From positions 1-10,444 of the forward strand of contig DATJLT010000074.1 in the NCBI GenBank assembly GCA_035509195.1: 10,444 nucleotides of DNA. The letters run 5' to 3'. Shown one piece after another: positions 1-6,257 of this stretch. The notes beneath the pieces are model-generated. The model did no database searches and was not told the DNA's origin. It was given only the letters and a program-made list of their open reading frames with translations. Numbering within the stretch: position 1 is the stretch's first letter; the number at the start of each line of letters is the position of its first letter. The translations under genes were made by a program, and so were the position numbers. The stretch comes from Chersky-822 sp035509195. GTDB lineage: Bacteria > Actinomycetota > Actinomycetes > Streptosporangiales > Streptosporangiaceae.

Positions 1-94
1 CCGGGCGCTGACCGGGCGCAGGCCGGGCGCTGACCGGGCGCAGGCCGGGCGCTGGCCGGGCGCTTGCCGGGCGCAAGGCCGGGCGCTGGCCGGG
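1..94. repeat. 11-bp GC-rich tandem repeat, about eight copies
   Basis: The unit is CCGGGCGCTGA or CCGGGCGCAGG with small variants. Copies begin at 1, 12, 23, 34, 45, 56, 67 (12 bp long) and 79, and a degenerate ninth begins at 90. The first four copies alternate the two variants, so a 22-bp higher-order unit is also visible. It lies downstream of ilvE and continues to the window edge, so its full length is unknown. One plus-strand frame stays open across it, but the period is not a multiple of three and I see no start site or protein signature, so I read it as a non-coding minisatellite. Confidence 0.85.
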
Positions 95-96
95 TG

Positions 97-114
97 GGCG
101 CCCAGGTGGGCGCC
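97..114 (-). terminator. Probable ilvE terminator hairpin, no U-tract
   Basis: GGCGCCC and GGGCGCC form a perfect 7-bp all-GC stem around a four-base loop (AGGT on the plus strand). It starts 38 nt downstream of the ilvE stop. No run of U follows it on the transcript, which is common for actinobacterial terminators. The surrounding tandem repeat is itself GC-rich, so part of this symmetry could be incidental. Confidence 0.45.
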
Positions 115-152
115 TTGATGCTGCTGGAGCCGGGCGTGCGCCGCGCCGCGAA

Positions 153-1259
153 TCAGATGATCTTGTGGACCCAGCCGTAGGGGTCGGACAGGCGCCCGAA
201 CTGGATACCGAGCAGTTCCTCTCGCAGCCGCATGGTCACGGGGCCCGGCTGGCCATCACCGATCCGCCAGCCGCCGCTGTGCCCCTTTACGACCCCGACG
301 GGGGTAACCACCGCGGCCGTCCCGCAGGCGAATACCTCGGTGATCTCCCCCGACTCGCACCCGGTCCGCCACTCTTCCAAAGAGATCGGCCCCTCCGACG
401 CCGGGATCCCCAGGTCAGGGGCGAGAGTCAGGATCGAGTCCCTGGTGATGCCTGGCAGCAGCGAACCGGTCAGCGGCGGCGTCATGATCCGGGCGTCCGC
501 GCCTGAACCGTAGACGAAGAACAGGTTCATGCCGCCCATTTCCTCGATCCAGCGGTGCTCGGCCGCGTCAAGCCAGACAACCTGGTCGCAGCCTTCGTCG
601 ATGGCCTGCTGCTGCGCGACGAACGAGGCCGCGTAGTTGCCTCCGGTCTTCGCGGCACCTGTGCCGCCGCGAGCCGCCCTGGTGTACTCCTCAGCGAGCC
701 AGACACTGACCGCGCGGACCCCGGTTCCGGTGAACACCGCGCCTGAGGGCGAGGCGATCACGAGGAACAGATAGGAGCCCGCCGGCTTGCCGACGCCCAG
801 GGCCGGAGTCGTCGCGATCATGAATGGCCGCAGGTAGAGACTCTGGGACGTGCTGTGCGGCACCCAGTCCTTGTCCTGCGTTACCAAGATCTCCAGCGCC
901 TGCACGAAAGCGTCTTCTGGCAGTTGCGGCATCGCCATGCGGCGAGCCGACGAACGGAACCGTGCCGCGTTCGCGTAAGGGCGGAAGGTGACGATAGGCC
1001 CGGCCTCCTGCCGGTAGGCCTTCAGGCCCTCGAAAATCTCCTGCGAATAATGCAGAACTGCTGTGGCAGGGTCGAGGACGAGCGGCCCGTACGGCTCGAG
1101 TTTGCCGTCGTGCCAGCCCCGGTCTTCCGACCATCGCAGGGTAATCATGTGATCGGTGAATACCTGGCCGAAGCCCGGTGACTCAAGCATCGCCGCTCGT
1201 ACCGCTTCTGGCACGCACCGGTCGGAGGTAAGCAGATCGAAAGTTATCTCGCCACTCAT
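153..1259 (-). CDS. ilvE: Branched-chain amino acid aminotransferase
   Basis: This PLP-dependent cytosolic enzyme (fold-type IV, EC 2.6.1.42) carries out the last step of leucine, isoleucine and valine synthesis by transferring the amino group from glutamate to the branched-chain 2-oxo acids. The chosen start gives 368 residues. Visible hallmarks are LHYSQEIFEGLKAYR (about residues 69-83), the Schiff-base lysine in AAKTGGNYAASF (K204), IEEMGGMNLFFV (238-249) and GEITEVFACGTAAVVTPVG (304-322). Length and lysine position match my memory of mycobacterial IlvE. An in-frame GTG 33 codons upstream would add residues absent from the family, and the strong ribosome site at 1267-1272 favours ATG at 1257-1259. 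Upstream lies a leuB remnant, so the gene probably once followed leuB in an operon. No clear promoter is visible in the 178 bp between them. The function is secure. Confidence 0.97.
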   Translation of the reverse strand: MSGEITFDLLTSDRCVPEAVRAAMLESPGFGQVFTDHMITLRWSEDRGWHDGKLEPYGPLVLDPATAVLHYSQEIFEGLKAYRQEAGPIVTFRPYANAARFRSSARRMAMPQLPEDAFVQALEILVTQDKDWVPHSTSQSLYLRPFMIATTPALGVGKPAGSYLFLVIASPSGAVFTGTGVRAVSVWLAEEYTRAARGGTGAAKTGGNYAASFVAQQQAIDEGCDQVVWLDAAEHRWIEEMGGMNLFFVYGSGADARIMTPPLTGSLLPGITRDSILTLAPDLGIPASEGPISLEEWRTGCESGEITEVFACGTAAVVTPVGVVKGHSGGWRIGDGQPGPVTMRLREELLGIQFGRLSDPYGWVHKII

Positions 1260-1437
1260 CGCAGATCCTCCCTTATGCGAGCCAAGCTCCGTTGCGTGAC
1301 CCGCAGCGGCCTGGCGTCCCTGCTGACGCACCGCACTTCTATCATGACTGTTGATCACCAGTGCGGCGTGCCATCCGGTACGCAGGCCCGGCCGGCAGCC
1401 GCCTTAGCGTCGCTGCCGGGAGCCCCGAGCGCGGCGC
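1260..1437. other. Intergenic region between the leuB remnant and ilvE
   Basis: Apart from the ilvE ribosome site I find no gene here. There is a 7-bp inverted repeat (CCGCACT at 1331-1337, AGTGCGG at 1360-1366) with a 22-nt loop containing the palindrome TGATCA. A 29-codon open frame (1256-1345, minus) overlaps the ilvE start as ATGA, but it lacks a ribosome site and is Arg-rich without branched-chain codon enrichment, so I do not call it a leader peptide. No convincing -10/-35 pair is seen. Confidence 0.5.
1267..1272 (-). promoter_or_regulatory. Ribosome binding site deciding the ilvE start
   Basis: On the minus strand GGGAGG lies 7 nt before ATG 1257-1259. No comparable site precedes the upstream in-frame GTG at 1356-1358, so the shorter 368-residue product is preferred. 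Confidence 0.8.
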
Positions 1438-1641
1438 CTAGCCGGGTACTCGCCAGGCGATGTCGCCGTCGGCTTCTGCCGTGCTGCACGCGACCGACGC
1501 ACCCTGGCGGACAAGCAGGTCTTCGGCAACTGCTTGCTCGATCCGCGATCCGTGCTCGGCCATACCTAGATGCTCGCACAACATCACCGTCCGCAGGATC
1601 ACTGGCGTAAGATCCACATCGGTTTGCCCGAAATATTCGGT
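1438..1641 (-). pseudogene. leuB: C-terminal remnant of 3-isopropylmalate dehydrogenase (LeuB)
   Basis: Minus-strand translation from ACC 1639-1641 to TAG 1438-1440 gives 67 residues with no start codon and a TGA directly upstream (1642-1644). The text GQTDVDLTPVILRTVMLCEH followed by LG lines up position by position with the LeuB pattern GQxxxDPTAxILSxxLLLxHLG. It is followed by SRIEQAVAEDLL (family: xRIExAVxxDL) and STAEADGDIAWRV (family: STxEIGDAIAxRV), and it ends at the usual LeuB terminus. The NAD-binding core and the catalytic Lys, Tyr and Asp residues, roughly the first 280 residues, are absent; the upstream neighbour ends only 24 bp away. From memory, leuB directly precedes ilvE in Streptomyces, so position supports identity. 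Codons such as CTA, GTT, CTT and GTA suggest relaxed selection. An isocitrate dehydrogenase fragment is the alternative, but less likely given the ilvE context. Confidence 0.78.
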
Positions 1642-1664
1642 TCATCCTACGGTACACTGCCCGG

Positions 1665-4418
1665 TCAGCTAGCCGGGCTGCAGGCCGGGTGCTCGGCCTG
1701 ATCTTGCCTCCCGTGATCATGCGGCCAGGGGAGTCCCTGCCGAGCCTGGACCTGCGTGCCAAGCCAGGCGCCCTGGCCGAGCACGCAACCCATCTTTCGC
1801 AGCAGGTCAAGCTGCTCGGGCCGGTCAACCCCTGCCGCGATCATCTCGATGCCGAGGTCGCGCCCTAGCCCGATCGCCGACACCACGAGCAGCGTCAGCG
1901 TCGGATCGGTGCCAAGCCCTGCGGTGAAGGAGGCATCGATCTTGATCACGTCCACAGCCATCCGCCTGAGATAGCTGAGCGAGGCGTACCCAGTTCCGAA
2001 ATCGCCGATCGCGACCCGCACTCCTGTGCCGCGCAACCCGGCCAGCTCGGCAGCCACCGGGCCGGCCGCGTCGACCAGCGCCCGCTCGGCGACCAGCAAC
2101 GTCACGGCCTGGGGCGGAAGCCCTGCCGCATCGAGCGCGCTCAGCACCGCTCCAGAGAACCCTGGCGCGGCTACTTGCCGCGCGGCGAAACCAACCGCCA
2201 GGCCAAGGCCAGCGCCGAGCGCAGAACCGGCCGGTCCGCTGCGCCAGGTCGCGACCTGGCTGGCCGACTCCCGCAGCAGCCAGTCACCGAGCCGTACGAC
2301 CAGCCCGGCCTCCTCGGCGACCGCGAGCAGTTCCTCGCAGCAGACCTCCTCAGCGCCCGCCGTCCACGCCGGACGCGCCTCGACGGCGGTGACCAGTCCG
2401 GTCGCGAGCTCGGCGATCGGCAGGTAGTCGATGCGGAGCCGGTGCTCGGCGATCGCCTCAGCAAGCTGCGCGGCCAGGCGAGCCCGACGCTCGGCGACCG
2501 CACGCATGTGCGGGCTGAACACCTCCACCCGGCCACCGCCCGCTTGGCTGGCCTTCAGCATCGCGGCGTGCGCACGGCCGAGAAGCTGCTCCGCTTCGGC
2601 CGTCAGGCTCGCGGCGACACCCAGGCTTGCAGTCATCCAGACGTCACGGCCGCCTACGCTGAACGGCTCGCCAGCTATCGCGCCTGCCAGTCGCGCCCCA
2701 AGCTCAGCCGCCTGCACGCAAGTCCGCTCCGCAGAATCGCCAGCCTCCGCAGAATCGCCAGCCTCCGCAGGAACGCCAGCCTCCGCAGGAATGCCAGGCT
2801 CCGCAGGAATGCCCTCAGCAGTCTCCGCGCTGAGCAGCACAGCAAACTGGTCACTGCCCCACCTGGCCACGACCGCTCCAGGAGGCACGGCCGCGCGCAA
2901 CCGACGACCGGCCTGGGCAAGAACCAGGCTCTCACCGGGCTGCGAGCCGAGATCGGCGACCACTGGCTCCTCATCAAGCCCGATCATGATCGCGGCCACG
3001 GTCCCCTGGTTCAGGTGCTTGACCCGGTCCTCAAGGTAGGCACGGTTCGGCAGGCCGGTCACGCCGTCGTGGAACGTGAGCTGGGTCAGTTCCCGGCGCA
3101 GCGCCGCCAGTTCGCTGTCGTCGTGGCAGGCGACCAGCAGCCTTGAAGGCTCGCCAGGCTGGCCGTAGCGGGAAAGCGTAGCCCCGGCCTGCCGCCAGGT
3201 CCCGTCGGCGGCCTTGACCCTCCCGCTGAAGGTCGCCGTGCCTGGCGAGCTGTGCAGTGTGGTGGTGGCGGCCCTGATCGCGGCCGAGCGGTCGTCAGGG
3301 TGTACCAGATCGCTAAGCGCGGTCCCTGTCAGGTCTTCCCTGCGGTACCCGAATTCGGCCACGGCCGGGCTCACGTACTCGATCGTCCCGGTGCAGTCAC
3401 AGACCAGCACGGTGTCGCTGGTCGAATCGGCGAGCGAGTGGAACACCCAGTCAGAGGCCTGTACAGAAGCGGTAACGGTGACCGCGCGGCTCGTGAACCA
3501 GGCCAGCCTGATAACCATGAGCACCACGACAAGCGCCCCGGTCACGGCGAGGGCACGCAGGCCGTGCGGGTGACCGAACAGCACGAGGGCGGAGACCACC
3601 ACGGCGGCTGCGAGCGCGGCCGCGGGCCCGGCCATCCTCGCACCGGCCAGCCACCCCATCGCCGACCGCCAGGAAACGACGCCGGTACGGCTCGCGTCAG
3701 GCGTGACGTCAGCCTGAGGTGCGGGCGTCGCGGCGAGAAGGCAAAGCGCGACCGCCAGTGCCAGGTGCGCGCCAGTACCCGGATAGGCGTCGCTTGACCG
3801 CTGCGCGACCGCGAGCACGTCGGCGATGGTCAGCGCGGCGAGTGCGAGCACGGGCATCAATGCCAGCCTCGGGCTGCGCGGCACGAGCGGCAGCACGAAC
3901 CCGAGCGCCGCGAGGTCGGCCACCGGCCTGATCAGGTCGAGCGAGAACGCGCCCGGCCCGGAACCCGACGTGATGTAGTCGGGACCGAACGCGACAGCCA
4001 GGCAGATCAGGAAGACAGAGACAGCGAACAGCGCGGCATCGACGAGCATCCCCTTTGTCGGCGGCCAGAACCTCGGCAGGCTGTCCTGCCCGACGCGCCA
4101 GCGCGCCGGCGTGGCGCCTGCCGGCCCGCCGTCCCTGCCGAAGGTGACCATGACCAGGCCGATCACCAGGGCGGGCAAAGCTGCCAGGCTCACCAGGTCG
4201 GCCAGCCGCAACGGCTCAGGTCCCCCGGTCAGCCCGCCGAAAGCCTGCTGGAGCGTGCCGCCGACCCCAGCGGCAAGCGCGGCAGCAGCCAGCCACCTGA
4301 ATCCAAGATCATTTTCGGCCAATTGGCTGCCGGAACTCGGCAACCGCCAGAGGCGGACGCTGGCCAGGGCAGACAGCGCGAGCCATACGGCGGACCAGGC
4401 AAGTGTGGCGGCACTCAT
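1665..4418 (-). CDS. Membrane PAS-GGDEF-EAL protein with degenerate output domains
   Basis: The protein has 917 residues: about nine hydrophobic segments (roughly 4-22, 40-60, 73-93, 125-145, 165-180, 185-205, 218-232, 263-282, 287-305), a PAS domain (about 327-430, HPDD at 373-376), GGDEF (about 445-640) and EAL (about 650-895). The GGDEF domain keeps DGVTGLPNR (451-459), but the signature is GSDQF (521-525), the first metal Asp is Gly480, the base-binding Asn is Ala488 and the RxxD inhibitory site reads PPGA (512-515). In EAL the first Glu (E680), one Asp (D806), Lys826 and Gln882 remain. The metal ligands are changed: Asn to G743, LEITE to LLVAE (774-778), DDFGTG to GDFGTG (805-810) and AEGVE to AAGVD (861-865). 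Neither synthesis nor hydrolysis of cyclic-di-GMP is expected, and a sensor or scaffold role is inferred. ATG 4416-4418 has GAGGG 6 nt upstream. The C-terminal tail after about 897 is unconserved. Confidence 0.93.
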   Translation of the reverse strand: MSAATLAWSAVWLALSALASVRLWRLPSSGSQLAENDLGFRWLAAAALAAGVGGTLQQAFGGLTGGPEPLRLADLVSLAALPALVIGLVMVTFGRDGGPAGATPARWRVGQDSLPRFWPPTKGMLVDAALFAVSVFLICLAVAFGPDYITSGSGPGAFSLDLIRPVADLAALGFVLPLVPRSPRLALMPVLALAALTIADVLAVAQRSSDAYPGTGAHLALAVALCLLAATPAPQADVTPDASRTGVVSWRSAMGWLAGARMAGPAAALAAAVVVSALVLFGHPHGLRALAVTGALVVVLMVIRLAWFTSRAVTVTASVQASDWVFHSLADSTSDTVLVCDCTGTIEYVSPAVAEFGYRREDLTGTALSDLVHPDDRSAAIRAATTTLHSSPGTATFSGRVKAADGTWRQAGATLSRYGQPGEPSRLLVACHDDSELAALRRELTQLTFHDGVTGLPNRAYLEDRVKHLNQGTVAAIMIGLDEEPVVADLGSQPGESLVLAQAGRRLRAAVPPGAVVARWGSDQFAVLLSAETAEGIPAEPGIPAEAGVPAEAGDSAEAGDSAERTCVQAAELGARLAGAIAGEPFSVGGRDVWMTASLGVAASLTAEAEQLLGRAHAAMLKASQAGGGRVEVFSPHMRAVAERRARLAAQLAEAIAEHRLRIDYLPIAELATGLVTAVEARPAWTAGAEEVCCEELLAVAEEAGLVVRLGDWLLRESASQVATWRSGPAGSALGAGLGLAVGFAARQVAAPGFSGAVLSALDAAGLPPQAVTLLVAERALVDAAGPVAAELAGLRGTGVRVAIGDFGTGYASLSYLRRMAVDVIKIDASFTAGLGTDPTLTLLVVSAIGLGRDLGIEMIAAGVDRPEQLDLLRKMGCVLGQGAWLGTQVQARQGLPWPHDHGRQDQAEHPACSPAS
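2727..2816 (-). repeat. Five 18-bp tandem repeats coding a hexapeptide array
   Basis: The plus-strand unit is CTCCGCAGAATCGCCAGC, with copies at 2727, 2745, 2763, 2781 and 2799. The first two are identical and the rest differ at a few bases. On the coding strand the array encodes six-residue units of the form GIPAEA, GVPAEA and GDSAEA (about residues 535-565). It sits inside the GGDEF domain, just after the beta-hairpin carrying GSDQF, where the family normally has a short connector. The unit length keeps the frame, so copy number can change without breaking the protein. Confidence 0.9.
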
Positions 4419-4450
4419 CCCCGGCCCTCGTATGCCTTAGATCGCGCCAT
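4415..4450 (-). CDS. Possible 11-codon upstream ORF coupled to the GGDEF-EAL gene
   Basis: On the minus strand ATG 4448-4450 opens the peptide MARSKAYEGRG, whose TGA (4415-4417) overlaps the GGDEF-EAL start as ATGA. GGGAG (4454-4458) lies only 3 nt before the ATG, which is shorter than ideal. If translated, it would couple ribosome arrival to the main gene, which has its own GAGGG site inside this ORF. The peptide has no recognisable family. The overlap could be chance, so this is a weak call. Confidence 0.3.
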   Translation of the reverse strand: MARSKAYEGRG

Positions 4451-4456
4451 GGTCTC

Positions 4457-4547
4457 CCGCTTCCCGAATAGCCTCGGCAGCGGTAATGCCGTTGCGGCGT
4501 TACCGTGCCGGGCAAGCTGAGCCAACGGACTGTGCCCCCGCCGTTGG
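4457..4547 (-). promoter_or_regulatory. Structured leader with mutually exclusive hairpins
   Basis: In transcript order three hairpins can be drawn. Hairpin I pairs 4541-4547 with 4522-4528 (CCAACGG/CCGTTGG, 12-nt loop). Hairpin II, 4505-4481, pairs CGGTAA with TTACCG, then a C-A mismatch, GCCG with CGGC and a CAA loop; flanking TGCC/GGCA can extend it past a one-base bulge. Hairpin III, 4483-4457, pairs CCGCT with AGCGG and CCGA with TCGG. Hairpin III reuses bases 4481-4483 of hairpin II and covers part of the GGGAG site of the upstream ORF, so II and III exclude each other. This is the layout expected of an attenuator or riboswitch-like control, but it matches no class I can name. No U-tract follows, so II could also be a terminator for gatB. 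Confidence 0.35.
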
Positions 4548-4649
4548 GTTAAACAGCCACTCGTTACCACAGCCGGCGTGGCGGCAGCGTCGCGGCCCGC
4601 CGGGGTCGTTACTCGATGAGCAACCATGGCCGACTCTACGTCCACCAGG

Positions 4650-6257
4650 TCACGCTTCGATTGAGGAAAGACGTAGGTGCGACGACAAACTCCTGAGAGG
4701 CCGCTCAGTATTCGCCGCTGAGGTACTTAACGGTAAGTTGGCGACCGGTAAGTTCCCAGTTCCGCCGGTTACGGTACAGCGCCTCAGTATGAGCTCACGT
4801 ACGCTCGCCGCGTCCGCCTGGCCCTTCGTCGCCTTCATGACGACACCTACCAGCGCGCCGGCCGCCGCGACCTTGCCGTCGGCGATCTTCGCGGCGATGT
4901 CAGGATTCGCGGCGATGGCCTCGTCAACGGCAGCGGAGAGCACGCCAGCGTCGGTCACGACCGCGAGCCCCCGAGCCGCGACGACCTCGTCGGGCGATCC
5001 CTCGCCAGCGAGCACCCCGTCAACCACCTGCCTGGCCAGCTTGTTGTTGAGCTGGCCCGAGCCGACCAGCGCGATCACGGCCGCGACCTGCTCTGGCGTG
5101 ATCGCCAGCTCAGCCAGCTCGACGCCCGCGTCGTTGGCACGCCTGGACAGTTCCTCAAGCCACCAGTTCCTTGCCTGATCGGGGGCCGCTCCGGCGTCGA
5201 CCGTCAGGGCGACGAGCTCGAGCGCGTCCGCATTGCGGAGCGCGGTCAGGTCGGACTCCGACAGACCCCATTCCGCTCGCAGCCGCACCCGCCGAGCGGC
5301 AGGAAGCTCGGGCAGCGCGGACCTGATTTCCGCTACCCACTCACGTGAAGGAGCTATGGGTACGAGGTCAGGCTCGGGAAAGTACCTGTAGTCCTGCGCC
5401 TCTTCTTTGCTGCGACCTGAGGTTGTCCTTCCCGTGTCCTCGTGGAAGTGCCTGGTCTCCTGGACAACCCGGCCGCCTTGATCAAGGACCGCGGCCTGGC
5501 GCTCGATCTCTGAACGCACGGCACGCTCGACCGACCTGAGCGAGTTGACGTTCTTGGTTTCCGTGCGAGTTCCCCACTCAGCGCTGTCAGCCGGCGCGAT
5601 CGACGTGTTGACGTCACAGCGCAGCGAGCCCTCCTCCATCCGGACGTCAGACACGCTCAGCGAGCGCAACAGGTCGCGCAGTTCGTAGACGTACGCCTTG
5701 GCGACGGCCGGCGCGAGCGCACCGGTACCGGCGACCGGTTTGGTCACGATCTCGACCAGCGGGATGCCTGCCCGGTTGTAGTCGACGAGCGAGTAGTCGG
5801 CACCGTGGATCCGGCCGGTGGTGCCGACGTGCAGCGACTTGCCCGTGTCCTCTTCGAGGTGAACCCGCTCGATGCCGATCGTGAATTCCTGTCCCTCGAC
5901 GTCGATTGTCAGGTAGCCGTCCGAGCAGAGCGGCTCGTCGTACTGCGAGATCTGGAAGTTCTTCGGCATATCAGGATAGAAGTAGTTCTTGCGCGCGAAC
6001 CGGCACCAGGTGGCGATCGAGCAGTTAAGCGCCAGCCCGATCTTGATCGTGTACTCGATCGCGGTCTTGTTGATCACCGGCAGCGAGCCTGGCAAGCCCA
6101 GGCAGACCGGGCAGGTCGCCGAGTTCGGCGGGGCGCCGAACGTGACCGGGCTGCCGCAGAACATCTTGGTGGTGGTGCCGAGCTCGACGTGGGTCTCGAG
6201 CCCGATCACCGGCTCGTACCTGGTCACCGCCAGGTCGTAGGGCACCGTCATCGTCAT
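4650..6257 (-). CDS. gatB: Asp-tRNA(Asn)/Glu-tRNA(Gln) amidotransferase subunit B
   Basis: GatB is the kinase and tRNA-binding subunit of GatCAB. It phosphorylates the side chain of misacylated Glu-tRNA(Gln) or Asp-tRNA(Asn) and receives ammonia from GatA. Signatures are YEPVIGLETHVEL (14-26), CPVCLGLPGSLP (49-60), FARKNYFYPDMP (87-98), FQISQYDEP (101-109) and RVHLEEDTGK (131-140), with the helical tail domain ending in GALVGVVMKATKGQADAA then VRELILRR (486-493). The usual CGC near residue 34 reads CGS. ATG 6255-6257 overlaps the gatA stop as ATGA, with GGAGG (6265-6269) 7 nt upstream. Family members end near VRELIL. Here 42 more residues follow (4653-4778), encoded with three TTA codons and generally unadapted codons. 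The first extra codon is TGT (4776-4778), one base from TGA, so this looks like stop loss into former intergenic DNA. Confidence 0.97.
   Translation of the reverse strand: MTMTVPYDLAVTRYEPVIGLETHVELGTTTKMFCGSPVTFGAPPNSATCPVCLGLPGSLPVINKTAIEYTIKIGLALNCSIATWCRFARKNYFYPDMPKNFQISQYDEPLCSDGYLTIDVEGQEFTIGIERVHLEEDTGKSLHVGTTGRIHGADYSLVDYNRAGIPLVEIVTKPVAGTGALAPAVAKAYVYELRDLLRSLSVSDVRMEEGSLRCDVNTSIAPADSAEWGTRTETKNVNSLRSVERAVRSEIERQAAVLDQGGRVVQETRHFHEDTGRTTSGRSKEEAQDYRYFPEPDLVPIAPSREWVAEIRSALPELPAARRVRLRAEWGLSESDLTALRNADALELVALTVDAGAAPDQARNWWLEELSRRANDAGVELAELAITPEQVAAVIALVGSGQLNNKLARQVVDGVLAGEGSPDEVVAARGLAVVTDAGVLSAAVDEAIAANPDIAAKIADGKVAAAGALVGVVMKATKGQADAASVRELILRRCTVTGGTGNLPVANLPLSTSAANTERPLRSLSSHLRLSSIEA

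Noticed and set aside
1..94. CRISPR array
   Set aside because: The 11-bp units are contiguous without unique spacers, and no cas genes are present.
1256..1345. 29-codon ORF overlapping the ilvE start as ATGA, considered as a leader peptide
   Set aside because: It has no ribosome site and no run of Leu, Ile or Val codons as expected for branched-chain attenuation.
1620..1664. Promoter with -10 TAGGAT (1646-1651 region, minus) in front of the leuB scar
   Set aside because: The only -35-like bases are about 13 nt away, too close, and there is no intact gene directly downstream to need it.
1355..1828. 157-codon minus-strand open frame across the end of the GGDEF-EAL gene and the leuB scar
   Set aside because: It is out of frame with both the GGDEF-EAL gene and the leuB remnant, is Arg-rich and has no recognisable domain; the leuB-like frame explains the region better.
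2175..3146. Long plus-strand open frame of 323 codons
   Set aside because: It is antisense to the well-supported GGDEF-EAL gene; its content is the GC-rich shadow of that frame, including the tandem repeat.
4419..4649. Cyclic-di-GMP (GEMM) or ydaO-type cyclic-di-AMP riboswitch
   Set aside because: GCGGGAGACC faintly recalls part of ydaO, but the remaining conserved segments and the needed length are missing, and GEMM core sequences are absent.
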